DNA of 64,000 bases from Areca catechu (lineage: Eukaryota > Streptophyta > Magnoliopsida > Arecales > Arecaceae). The DNA lies in NCBI GenBank assembly GCA_021397845.1, contig CM038044.1, positions 60,053,851 to 60,117,850 of the forward strand. Reading direction: 5' to 3'. The notes below the pieces were generated by a model. That model saw nothing but the letters and a program-made list of their open reading frames with translations, searched no databases and was not told the origin of the DNA. Below, piece by piece: positions 1-10,393 of this stretch. Every line of letters starts with the position of its first letter. Within the stretch, counting starts at the first letter, position 1. The position numbers and the translations under genes were made by a program.

Positions 1-2
1 CC

Positions 3-1230
3 TACCAACCTGGTCAAACCCAACCTGATTTAGAGGCCATGATTAGAACTCTTACCAAAAGTATGACCAAATTGAGTCAAGATATGACTGATATTGTTGC
101 CCAGTTTAGGGATCAAGTCCGTGAGCATCTTACCCAGCTTAGGGATCGAGTCCAAGTACTTGAGGAACCTAGACATCAGAATTGGACTCCTGACCCAGAT
201 TTTAATGTGCCTCAACCTCACCCACACCAGGAGCCTAGAAGACCTTTATACAGAGATCCTGAACCTAATCATAGGAGGCCTGACCCAGAGCCTGAAGATA
301 GAGATGATAGGTTCATCCGGAACATCAAATTAGATGCACCCACTTCTGATGGTAGCTTAAACCCTAAGGTGTATTCTGATTGGGAGGGTGAGATGGACCA
401 GTACTTTGAGTGGTATACCATGTCCGAGGAAAGGAAGTTCAAGTTTGCCAAGATGAAGTTAGTGCGTCAAGCTAGGTTATACTGGGGGAACATTGAGCTA
501 ACCACTAGGAGACGAAATGTTTAGCCCTTAACCACTTGGCAGGGTACGAAAGAGAAGCTTTGAGATAAGTACCTACCATTTCATACCAGCAGAATCTGTT
601 AAACTAATGGCAATCCTTGAAACAAGGGAACCGATCTGTCCCAGACTACATAGCCACCTTTGATGAGTACTTGATGAGATGTGATGTGAATGAAGCCCAT
701 GAGGTCACTTTGTCTCGATTTAGGGCTGGTCTTAGGGAAGACATTAAGAGGTAGTTGTTTCTAAGAGAGGTTACTGACCTAGACCAAGCCTATCAGATTG
801 CACTAAACACTGAGAAATTTCAGAGAGGACCTATACCTTCTAGGGTTAGTGCCCCAATCCCAAGAAATGGACCTAGCCAAGTTACCCCTAGCAAACCTTT
901 TCAGGGTATTCCCACCCCTAGGCTCATGGACAAAGGTAAGGTACCTGACACCCAAAGAACCCCTAGTTCTAGTATCACCTATTTTAAGTGTCAGAAACCA
1001 GGTCATATCTCCAGCCAGTGTACAGCCATAGCCTATTTTAAGTGCCATAGGGTAGGTCATGTTTCTAGCCAGTGCCCACGTAGATCCCTTTACATAGAAG
1101 AGGGAGAGGAAAAGAATTCTGGGCCCAATGAAGAATTTGAAGAAGAAGTTTATGAGGCCGGAATGAACTTGGTTCATGAGTATGAAGGAGAAGAGGAACC
1201 CACAGAGTCTAACCAGTTAGGAGTTGTGAG
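3..1230 (+). pseudogene. gag of G1, frameshifted, with two degenerate zinc knuckles
   Basis: This is the capsid/nucleocapsid part of the polyprotein, which would package element RNA in cytoplasmic particles. The reading frame enters from the left edge, so the ATG at 39 is internal. An N-terminal coiled-coil-like stretch (about residues 1-45) leads into a Pro/Arg-rich linker and then the gag core around DWEGEMDQYFEWY and FAKMKLVRQARLYW. The frame shifts between 524 and about 620, a TAG follows at 752, and the rest reads in the pol frame (FDEYLMRCDVNEAHEVTLSR). Two tandem knuckles at about 983-1075 read YFKCQKPGHISSQC and YFKCHRVGHVSSQC. Both carry Tyr where the first Cys of the CX2CX4HX4C pattern belongs. 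Confidence 0.85.
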
Positions 1231-1810
1231 ATGCATCCTGTCCCAGAGTAGAGTTCAGGAGGATTGGCATAGGACTAACATCCTACAGACTTTTCTTAAA
1301 TTAGGAGATAAGGTATGTAAGATCATCATAGATAGTGGGAGCTGTGTGAATGCCATTTCTGCTAGCACTGTCAAAATGTTAGGCTTAACCCCAGTCCCCC
1401 ACCCCAACCCCTATAATGTTTCTTGGGTAGACTCTACCTCTATACCCGTCCAGTCTAAATGTCAGGTCCAAATCCAGATGCAATCCTATCAAGAGAAGAT
1501 TTGGTGTGATGTCTTATCCATGGGGGTGAGCAGTATAATTCTTCGGAGACCTTGGTTATATGATCATGATGCCACCCTCTTAGAAAAATCTAATACCTGT
1601 GTCTTTAGTTTTAAAGAGAAAAAGATCACAATCCATTCAGTCCCTCCTAAGGACAAGGTAGCTAAAGGACCCAATAAGGTCAAAGAGATGAAGACTGGAG
1701 TGAACCTAATTAGTGCTAAGGATCTAGAACAAGAAATTCATAGTGGTTCACCCATTTGGATGTTGATTGCTAAGGAACTTAGGACTCCTACACCCTTAGA
1801 GCCTCCTTAG
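1231..1810 (+). pseudogene. aspartic protease region of G1 pol
   Basis: This is the retropepsin-like protease that would cleave Gag-Pol inside particles. The active-site motif is IIIDSGSCVNAIS (D-S-G, near 1326-1365), followed by an expected flap and helix region (DVLSMGVSSIILRRPWLYDHDA). The frame is shared with the end of gag and with RT, so gag and pol were one continuous ORF. It ends at a TAG at 1808-1810 in the linker just before RT. The same linker (KTGVNLISAKDLEQEI) survives in the non-autonomous element I at 31340-31390. Confidence 0.85.
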
Positions 1811-2760
1811 GAAGTTAGGCCTTTGTTTGAAGAATTTGAGGATGTTTTTCCCGAGGATCTGCCAGACCACCTTCCACCTCTTAGGGATATCCAGCATTCC
1901 ATAGATTTAATCCCAGGTGCTACTTTACCCAACTTGCCCCATTATAGGATGAATCCATCTAAGTATGAGGAACTGCAAAAGAAGGTTGGAGAATTGTTGA
2001 GGAAGGGGTTCATTAGAGAGAGTCTTAGCCCTTGTGCAGTCCCTGCACTACTGACCCCAAAGAAAGATGGCACGTGGATGATGTGTGTTGATAGTCGTGC
2101 CATCAACAAAATCACAATCAAGTATAGGTTCCCCATCCCTAGACTAAATGACATGCTAGATATGATGGCCGGTGCAATGGTTTTTTCCAAAATTGATCTC
2201 AAGAGCAGCTATCATCAGGTTAGAATTAGACCAGGGGATGAGTGGAAAACCGCTTTCAAAACTAAGGATGGTCTCTACGAATGGGTTGTTATGCCTTTTG
2301 GGTTGTCCAATGCCCCTAGTTCTTTCATGAGGATTATGACCCAAGTGCTTAGTGCTTTCATAGGGAAGTTTGTAGTGGTCTATTTCGATGACATCCTGAT
2401 CTATAGTAAGACCCCTGCAGACCACCTAAGCCACCTTAGACAAGTCTGCCAAGTTTTGAGGAATGATAGTCTCTACGGTAATCACAAGAAGTGTGAATTC
2501 ATGACCAGTAGAGTTATCTTCCTTGGTTTTATAGTAACCCCTAACGGCATGGCTGCCGATCTAGAGAAGATTAGGTCCATAGTAGAATGGCCAGAGCCGA
2601 CCAGTGTGCATGAAGTTAGGAGTTTCCACGGCTTGGCTACCTTCTATAGATGACTCATCAAGGGGTTTAGTACTGTAGTTGCTCCTATCACAGACTGTAT
2701 TAGGAAGGGAGAATTTCAGTGGACTAAAATAGCCCATAAAGCCTTCCTAGATCTTAAGGA
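1811..2760 (+). pseudogene. reverse transcriptase of G1 pol
   Basis: This RNA-dependent DNA polymerase is recognised by FPEDLPDHLPPLRDIQHSID at its start, then the palm blocks: TPKKDGTWMMCVDSRAINKI, FSKIDLKSSYHQVRI, VMPFGLSNAPSSFM and the catalytic VVVYFDDILIYSK (about 2377-2415). The thumb follows with CEFMTSRVIFLGFIV and the W-P-x-P motif. One TGA (2651) interrupts after LATFYR; no frameshift is seen. The length is normal for the family, and all catalytic aspartates are present in the conceptual frame. Confidence 0.93.
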
Positions 2761-3200
2761 TAGGATGACCCAGGCACCCATTTTGAGGTTACCCGACTTT
2801 TCTAAAGTATTTGAGGTTGCCTGTGATGCTTCAGGTGTAGGTATAGGTGGAGTCCTAAGCCAAGAGAATCATCCCGTAGCATTCTTTTTTGAAAATCTTA
2901 ATGATGCTAAGCTTAGGTATTCTACCTATGATAAAGAATTTTATGCGGTAGTGCAAGCTTTGCATTACTGGAGACATTATTTGCTACCGCAGGAATTTGT
3001 GCTGTTTTCGGACCATGAGCCTCTTAGATTCCTGAATTCCTAGAAGAAGCTTAACCCTAGGCATGCTAAGTGGGTAGAGTATATCCAGTCCTATACTTTT
3101 GTTTTGAAACATATGGCTGGGACTGAAAATAAGGTAGCTGATGCCCTTAGTCATCGATCTTTGTTATTGAATTATGTTAGGGCTAAAGTCGTAGGGTTTG
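2761..3200 (+). pseudogene. RNase H domain of G1 pol
   Basis: This would degrade the RNA strand of the RNA/DNA hybrid during reverse transcription. Signatures are PDFSKVFEVACDASGVGIG (first catalytic Asp), RYSTYDKEFYAVVQALHYWR (catalytic Glu), LFSDHEPLRFLNS (third acidic residue) and KHMAGTENKVADALSHR. One TAG at 3041-3043 follows LRFLNS. The frame is otherwise the same as RT and leads directly to the integrase zinc-binding domain. Confidence 0.9.
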
Positions 3201-4162
3201 AGCAGATCAAAGAGGAATATGAGTCATGTCCAGATTTTAAGACTGTGTGTCAGGATCTAGCTCAAGGACCATCTAGTGATCATAAGGATTATACCCTTTT
3301 AGATGGCTTTCTGTTCTTTAAGAATAGGCTTTGCATCCCTAGAACATCTCTTAGAGAATTTTTGATTTGGGAAATTCATGCTGGGGGTCTAGCAGGCCAT
3401 TTTGGAAAAGACAAGACCACCCTGGCTGTTGAAGACCACTTTTTCTGGCCTAGCTTTGAAAGAGATGTAGCACACATTGTGGCTAGGTGTCGGACCTGCG
3501 CTGTTGCCAAACAATGAAAATAGAACACTGGCCCTTATACCCCACTCCATGTCCCAGATCGACCTTGGCAAGATGTGAGTATGGACTTTGTGTTAGGTTT
3601 GCCTAAGACCCAGAGGAGGCATGACTCTATCTGTGTCATAGTCAATCGATTTTCTAAGATGGCCCACTTCTTGCATTGTTCCCAGACTTTTGATGCGTCT
3701 AAGGTAGCCACCCTATTCTTTAATGAGATAGTTAGACTCCATGGCCTACCTAAGACAATTGTTTCAGATAGGGATGTCCGGTTCACCAGCTATTTTTGAA
3801 AAACCCTTTGGCATAAGTTAGGGACAAAACTTATGTTTTCAACTGCCTATCATCCCCAAACTGATGGCCAAACCGAGGTAGTGAACCATAGCTTAGTTAA
3901 TCTGCTAAGATGTCTTGTTGGTGAAAATACTAGGAATTGGGATTTGTACTTACCTAGGGCTGAATTTGCATACAATGACTCGGTCAATAGGTCTACAGGT
4001 AAGAGTCCATTTGAAATTGTGCATGGGTACAAACCTCACACACCTCTTGACCTAGCCCCTTTACCTGTCCACAAACGAGTCTCCGAGTCTGCTGAAGTTT
4101 TTGCACAGCATATAAAAGACTTGCATAAAGAAATTCATGCCAAAATAAATTTAAGTAATTAA
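3201..4162 (+). pseudogene. integrase of G1 pol (zinc-binding and DDE core)
   Basis: This integrase would join element cDNA to the chromosome. The HHCC zinc-binding module is visible at IHAGGLAGHFGKDKT...CRTCAVAK (about 3377-3510). The core contains the first Asp in SMDFVLGLPKTQRR (3575-3615), the second in KTIVSDRDVRFTSYF (about 3752-3797) and the third acidic residue in FSTAYHPQTDGQTEVVN (3836-3886). Stops lie near 3515, at 3797 and near 4160. This intact-order core is the reference against which the relic integrase pieces in elements E, F, G, H and I can be aligned. Confidence 0.9.
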
Positions 4163-4774
4163 ACTTATAAGAAGTTGGCTGATTCTCAAAGACGAGTCAA
4201 AACTTTTATTGAGGGAGACTATGTAATGATTAGGTTAAGGCCTGAACGGTTTCCTCCTGGAACCGTTAGAAAGTTACATGCTAGAGGAGCTGAACCATTT
4301 AGAGTGGTGAAGAGAGTAGGATCCAATGCCAATGTGCTCGAGTTGCCTCCAGAACTAGGCATTAGCCCCAATTTCAACATTACAGACCTAATAGAGTATA
4401 GAGAGCCAACTGTGATTCCCAGTGAGCCTTTCGAGCCTAACCCTGTTCTTGAGAGTGAACCCAACCCTGTGTGTCCACCAACAAACTGGCCAGTGAGGAA
4501 AGAACAGATTGAAAAGATCCTGGACGATCAGGTTATCTCTACTCGTAATCAAGGATACTTGAGATACTTCGTCCGCTGGCAAGGAAGGCCAGATTCTGAT
4601 GACTCTTGGATCTCCCGAGATGAATTACAAGAGCTGGATCCAGATCTCTTGGAGAGATACCAGAGCCAACTTGAGCCTTACTCGACAGGGTCGAGTTCCT
4701 CCCACCCCGGGAGAATTGGTGCGGGCACCAGAATCAGAAGAAGACTTCAGGGTTCCATATGGATCTCTGAATGA
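4163..4774 (+). pseudogene. integrase C-terminal GPY/F-like segment and chromodomain of G1
   Basis: After an in-frame TAA the frame continues open for 199 codons. The first half (VMIRLRPERFPPGTVRKLHA, PFRVVKRVGSNANVLELPPE, FNITDLIEYRE) is the GPY/F-like C-terminal integrase segment. The second half (ILDDQVISTRNQGYLRYFVR, WQGRPDSDDSWISRDEL, LDPDLLERYQSQ; about 4505-4670) is a chromodomain, a fold that in chromoviruses is thought to steer insertion to particular chromatin. The ORF crosses the polypurine tract and ends 58 bp inside the 3' LTR. The same ending recurs in every related element here. Confidence 0.88.
4701..4716 (+). other. polypurine tract of G1
   Basis: CCCACCCCGGGAGAAT stands immediately before the LTR start TGGTGCGGGCACCAG. 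The purine run GGGAGAA would prime plus-strand DNA synthesis. The same placement and nearly the same bases occur before the LTRs of I, F, E and G, and in reverse orientation before that of H. Confidence 0.7.
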
Positions 4775-6338
4775 CCTTTCCCGAAGATTAGGGTTTGTAA
4801 TAAGGGTTGACCTGGTCAATCAGATTATTTTATTTCTTTGAGTCTGCATTTCATTTTGTTGAGTCATGTTGACTCAGTCTAAGTCCAAGTCAAGTCCTAG
4901 TTGGCGCCATTCCCTAGGACATCATTTTTTCTTCCAAGGCCAAATGCAAGTGGACGCCACACTCCCAGCCACACTCTCAGGACCAGTTGGTGCCACATTT
5001 CATCCCAGTGTCCCTGCCTAAGAGAGCAAGAAAATTTTCTTAGGAGAAGTCAAGGAAGGCGCCCACAAGCTGCCAAAAGTAACCAAGCTAAAGGAGCAGG
5101 GGATTTTCTTGGAGAGGACTTCAAGGTAGGTGCCCACACCTGCCTAAAGTACCTGGCTATGAATGGAAGGAGCCTAGTCTTGGGGAGAAAGACTAGGAGA
5201 TGAGTATTTTCTTCCAAGAAAGAGCAAGTCATGGAAGGAAAACCCATGCCTTAAGGAGAAGAACTAGGAGGTGCCCCACATACCTGCCATATGAAGCCAT
5301 CACCTTGCATTTGAGGCCGCCCACTCCAAGGAAAGAAGCCTGGTCGGTCAAGGGAAAGTTTTTCATGCTTAGGATGATTGTTTAGTCCCACATGGGAAGT
5401 AGTGTAATTTTGTTTCTCTTGCAAGGTCTATATATTGGACCCTTATGTAATCTTTTGATTGGAAGGAGTAAATGAAATCTTTTCTTGTGTTGAGCAACCT
5501 TGTGTTCTCTTCTTCCGCACTTCTTTGAGTGTTGAGCTCCGTGAGGGAGTAAATCCGGGTTCCATTGGATCCTTGAGGAGGTGAGAGATCTCCAAAGTTA
5601 CCAAAACCCTGCCCCGCTTTCATCCCTGGCCGCCAACCCTAATTTCCTTTCATCATCCTAGCCGCCAACACCCAAATTCCTAAACCCTATTCCCACTTCA
5701 TTCAAGGCCGCCATCTCCTTCTCCAAGCCACCGCCCACTATATCAAGCCCTAGGTCCTTTCATATGCAAGCCGCCACCCTACCAGCCAAACCCTAAATCC
5801 ACTCCATCTTCCACCGCCACCTCCATACTCTTCCCTCATCTTCAAAGTTCGAGCAGTCCGGAGCTATCCCAGGTAAAGGTCTCTTCCTTGAGTTTCTTAC
5901 ATCCTTTCTTGTTCTTCATCCTTTCCAGATCCAGAGTACAAGAAGAAGGCCAACCTTGTCATAGGACTACGATCCGAGGATCCATTGTGAAGATACCCCG
6001 TCTCCAAGGATCCTACAATCTGCTCGAGAGTGTCCTTCAATTGAAGCAAAGAGAGATATCACAATCAGGTATAAAACCTTCTCTTCTCTCTTCGTCTGTT
6101 TCTTGAAAGAGGAGTAAACCCTAGGTCTGGGGGTTTCTCAATCCCCAGCGATCCTACTTCTTTATTACTCTGATAATCTACTTTTTTGAATTGTGCTTTC
6201 TTTCAGTGTATATTTTCTTTCAATATTCGTTAGCCTTATTTTTGAGTCAAGCCAACTTCTAACAAAACACAAAAAAAAAAAAAAAAAAAATTGTCTTAAT
6301 TTATTTCCGCATCGCATCATCTTATTTGTTCTGCATCA
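4717..6338 (+). repeat. 3' LTR of G1
   Basis: It starts TGGTGCGGGCACCAG and ends TGCATCA, 1622 bp. A TATA-like CTATATATTGG lies at 5428-5438. An AATGAA-type poly(A) signal follows at about 5472, and a 20-base A run lies at 6271-6290. There is no coding capacity apart from the end of the pol frame. The ORFs that appear in it are chance readings of LTR sequence. Start and end match the LTRs of the other gypsy elements in the window. Confidence 0.85.
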
Positions 6339-6437
6339 GCTACCAAAATAAAGTTTTATTAATTCATATACTAATTACAATACTGAGCACAACCGCCTAC
6401 AACCTAGGTGATTGGCTTTGGGACACTATTTTCAACA
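6339..6437 (-). repeat. Fragment of 3' LTR of copia A
   Basis: On the minus strand it begins TGTTGAAAATAGTGTCCC, next to a polypurine-like ACAAGTGGGAGT at 6438-6449. It matches the start of A's 5' LTR at 13565-13662. Only the first 99 bp remain, because G1 inserted here; the remainder must lie left of the window. If G1 made a 5-bp duplication, the right copy is GCTAC at 6339-6343, which cannot be checked here. Confidence 0.8.
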
Positions 6438-8090
6438 ACTCCCACTTGTATTAAAGCCAATCAGAACAGTATCTAATACCCATTTCTTATTTACAATAGT
6501 CGAACTCTTTGATTTCGAGGGCTTTAGTGAAGGGGTTGGCTAGATTCTCCTTTCCATCGATCTTCATAAGATTGATGTCGCATCATTCCACGATCTCTTG
6601 CACGAGGTGATAGCACCGCAGATATGCTTGGTGCGGTGATGAGACTTTGGCTCCTTAGCTTGAGCAATGGCACTTGTGCTATCACAATACACTGGAACAA
6701 GACCATCTAGGGAAGGTGCCACCCCTAGCTCTCCAAGGAACTTTCGCAACCACATGGCTTCCTTTGCTGCATCTGAGGCTGCAAAATACTCTGCTTCGCA
6801 TACTGAGTCTGCAACTGTTGCATGCTTTGAACTCTTCTAGCAGATTGCTCCTCCATTTAGGGTAAACACAAACCCTGACACACTTTTACTATCATCTCTA
6901 TCAAACTAGAAACTGGAGTCAGTATACCCCACAAGTTTCAAGTCAGGTTCTTCATAAATTAGCCATTGGTCCTTAGTGTTTCTCAAATACATGAGGATGG
7001 TCTTAACCACCTTCCAATGCACCTCACTTGGGTCAGACTGGTATCTACTCACTACTCCTAGTGAGTATGCCACATCTGGTCTAGTACATGTCATAGCATA
7101 CATGATAGAGCCCACTACCGAAGCATAAGGAACTCTACTCATGTGCTCTCTTTCCTCAGGAGTTGTCATACAATCCTTCTTGGAAAGAGTAATTCCAGAA
7201 CCTATCGGGAGATAGCCTTTCTTGGAATTTTTCATGCTGGATCATTTCAGCATGGTATCAATGTACGTAGACTGAGACAATCCTAGAAGCCTCTTAGATC
7301 TATTTCTATAGATCATCATACCCATATGTAAAAAGCTTCACCCAAGTCCTTCATGGAGAACTGAGATGACAACCAGACCTTTATTCCTTGTAATGCTGCG
7401 ATGTCATTCCTGATTAAGAGAATGTCATCAACATACAGTACCAGGAATATAATCACAAAACCATTAACCCACTTATAGATGTAGGGTTCCTTTCCGTTCC
7501 TAACGAAACCATACGATTTGATACACCTATCAAATCACATGTTCCAACTTTGAGATGCTTGCTTGAGTCCATAAATGGACCCTTGCAATTTGCATACTTT
7601 TGATACATCTGTGGATGTGAACCCTTCAGGCTGTATCATATACACCTCGTCATCCAGCTCCCCATTCAGGAAAGCGGTTCGGACATCCATCTACCAGATC
7701 TCGTAGTCAAAATGTGCTGCCAAAGCAAGCATGATCCGAATGGACTTGAGCATTGCCACAGGGGAGAATGTCTCATCATAATCGATACCATATTACTGAC
7801 GATACCCCTTGACAACCAAACGGGCTTTATAGATCTCCACCTTTCCATCTGCGCCCCTTTTCCTCTTGAAAATCCACTTGCACCCGATGGGTTTTATCCC
7901 TTCAAGTGGATCAACCAATGTCCGTACATTGTTGATCTCCATGGACTCCATCATGGATCGCATGTCTCCAAGCCATGCCTTAGAGTCAGATCTCTGAAGT
8001 GCATTCATATAGGTGATCGGATCCTCATTATTCTCGTCGAGCTCAATGGGATCTCCATCCCGAACCAAAAAATCGTAGTATCTGTCCGAC
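6438..8090 (-). pseudogene. RT and RNase H of copia A
   Basis: The minus strand reads KRGADGKVEIYKARLVVKGY (RT start, about 8000-7800), then a copia RT finger region, then VLYVDDILLIRNDIAALQGI with the catalytic YVDD (about 7450-7390). MYAMTCTRPDVAYSLGVVSR (7235-6906) follows. RNase H reads SVCEAEYFAASDAAKEAMWL and CDSTSAIAQAKEPKSHHRTK (about 6815-6600). Stops occur throughout, and about 7400-7240 is degraded. The order and length are those of copia pol, but the gene is dead. Confidence 0.88.
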
Positions 8091-9060
8091 TAACATAGTA
8101 CTCTACCGGATCTCCTAATAATGGGTTCTAGGTGTGATTCAATCATAGCCGGTTCTATGATGTCCTTAGAGTGTGCAGGTTCTTCCACTGGTTGAACTTC
8201 ACCAAGTTCAATCTTAGAGGCTACAGTTCCATCTCCAAGAAACTCCTTTTTCAAAAAGATAGCCCTAAGAGCAATGAACACTTTCTGTTCATCCTCCAAG
8301 TAGAAAAAATATCCTTTTGTTTCCTTAGGGTACCCAATAAACAGGCACCAATCAGACCTAGGAAGAAGTTTATCTGAGTCTAAATGCTTTACATAAGCCG
8401 GACAACCCCAAACCCAAAGGTGTGAAATTGAGGGCTTACGTCCAGTCCATAGCTCATATGGAGTGGAGACAACAGACTTACTCGAAACTTTATTCAGCAA
8501 GTAACAAGCTTTTTCAAGTGCATATCCTCAAAAGGATAGCGGCAGAGTTGCAAAGCCCATCATGCATCGAACCATGTCCAACAGGGTTTGATTCCTCCTT
8601 TCGGACACACCATTCAACTGGGGTGTTCCTGGAGGAGTCTACTAAGAGAGAATCCCATTCTCCTCAAGATATGTCATGAACTCACCAGATAGGTATTCAC
8701 CGCCTCGATCAGATCGAAGGATTTTAATACTCTTTCCAATTTGTTTCTCCACTTCATTATGATATCATTTGAACATTTCAAACGACTCAGATTTATATCT
8801 CATTAAGAAGACATAACCATACCTGGACAGGTCGTCTGTAAACATAATGAAATATCTGTATCCACCTCTGGCACTAACTGTCATGCATCCATATACATCA
8901 GTATGTTGAGACTCAGAAGTTCTGTAGCTCATTCACCTTTTCCAGTAAAAGGTGACTTGGTCAATTTACCAAGCAAACAGGATTCACAAGTGGGCAGTGA
9001 GTCAGAATCACTGATCTCGAGGAGGCCATCTCCTCGTAACTTGTTTATCCTATTCTGGTT
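8090..9060 (-). pseudogene. integrase of copia A
   Basis: Minus-strand reading gives IKILRSDRGGEYLSGEFMTY (core, about 8740-8680), TPQLNGVSERRNQTLLDMVR with the catalytic Glu region (about 8630-8560), and then a 136-codon open stretch (8500-8090). That stretch has TPYELWTGRKPSISHLWVWG and CLFIGYPKETKGYFFYLEDE, the usual C-terminal integrase region before RT. Copia C carries the same region at 55922-56446. Confidence 0.87.
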
Positions 9061-10393
9061 AACATGACCTAGCCTACAGTACCATGATACATGTCACTGA
9101 CATTTTCTATCCTAGGGCATTTCTAGAAGTGTACATTACATTAACAGGCCATGACAAAATATAAATTCCATTATTCAACTTAGCTTTCATTATCATAGAG
9201 TTATTCACAATAACTTGGAAAAAATCTCCTTTTATTGAAAGTTCATAACCACAATTGGCCAATAGGCCTATAGAGATAACGGTCATAATGAATCTAAGAC
9301 AATAATGATAGTAAACTAATTCGATAGTTCTAGACTCGAAAAGAAGACTCAGAACTCCGATCGCTAGCATTGGAACACGATTTCCATTTTCGATGCTCAA
9401 GAACTGCTCCCCATCCTTGAATCTCTTGCTAACCTGCAGTCCCTGCAACGAATTGCAAACATGAATAGGACTACCAATATCTAATACCTAGTTAGCAGTG
9501 TCACAAATAGAGAAATTACAAGGTTTTATCATATAAATACCTTATCCAGCACCTTGCTGCTTTCCTTTCCTTTGCTTGTTCGGGTCTAAGGATGCCTGAT
9601 AAAGAGGACAATTCCTCTTCTAGTGTCCCTACTTCTTATAGTAGAAGCACTCTGCTTTAATTTGATCGGCTTTTACTTTCTTGGTCTGACTTGTGCCAGG
9701 AGCACTTTGCACCTTTTTTCCTTTATTTTTCTTTTTTCCTTTCTTAAAGGGATGACGACCTCTAGTACCTCTCACTAAATTCACCACCTCTTTATTCAGT
9801 TGGTGGTCCTTCTCATAAGTCTGCAGCAACCCCATCAAACCATGGTAATTGACTATAGGCTTATTCATTCTATAATGATCAAGAAAGTCAAGATAAAAGG
9901 AACGTAGAGAATTCAGGATTTCATCCTTGCTGAGTTGCTCGTGCAAGGGACATCCGAGCTTGCCCAATCATTCGATCATCTCGATCATGTACAATACATG
10001 ATCAGTGACCGAACCACCATTATGCATTTTGGCATTTTAGATGGCACAAGTCACTTTGTACCGCTCTACATCGTCTGGCATGCCAAAAGATTCCTTCAAC
10101 TTTTGAAGGATCTCGTCTGGCTGGGCCTCTTCAAATTTGTGACTGAACTCGTCGTTCATAGCCGCCAACATGATGCATCAGATAGTAGTCCAATCAGAAA
10201 CCCACTTCAAATAAGTGTCCCTGACCAAACTCCGAGCATTGGCAGAAGGGATTTCGGGTGCTGGATCCGTTATCACATAAAGGATACGCTCGTCCTCTAG
10301 GATAATCCTCAACTTTCTATACCAGCTATCGAAATTAGGACCCTTTAACTTCTTGGTATCGAGAAGTGACTAGAGCGAAAGGTTTGAAGATAT
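9061..10393 (-). pseudogene. gag, protease and pre-integrase region of copia A
   Basis: The gag frame starts where copia B has its ATG (14308), but in A that codon is ATA at 10391-10393. Motifs in order are LKGPNFDSWYRKLRIILEDE, MLAAMNDEFSHKFEEAQPDE, a 112-codon open stretch (9967-9629) ending in a Lys-rich tail, and a damaged zinc knuckle (CFYYKK, stop, GH, stop, KRNC; about 9650-9610). The protease motif WVLDIGSPIHVCNSLQGL (D-I-G instead of D-T/S-G) and a pre-integrase segment (9448-9107) follow. The gene is non-functional. Confidence 0.85.

Larger units (their letters stand above)
1..6338 (+). mobile_element. Ty3/gypsy chromovirus G1 (autonomous type, 5' end outside window)
   Basis: The order gag, aspartic protease, reverse transcriptase, RNase H, integrase, chromodomain, polypurine tract, 3' LTR is that of Ty3/gypsy chromoviruses. 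The 5' LTR, the primer site and the first few gag codons lie left of the window. The element ends at ...TGCATCA (6338), and sequence matching a copia LTR resumes at once (compare 6339 onward with 13565 onward), so G1 inserted into the 3' LTR of copia A. The gag-pol frame carries about eight stops plus one gag frameshift and cannot make a full polyprotein now. The clade within the chromoviruses is not assigned. Confidence 0.93.

Noticed and set aside
6271..6290. A20 run as a LINE/SINE tail
   Set aside because: It lies inside the G1 3' LTR about 50 bp before its CA end, and no LINE or SINE sequence or flanking duplication precedes it.
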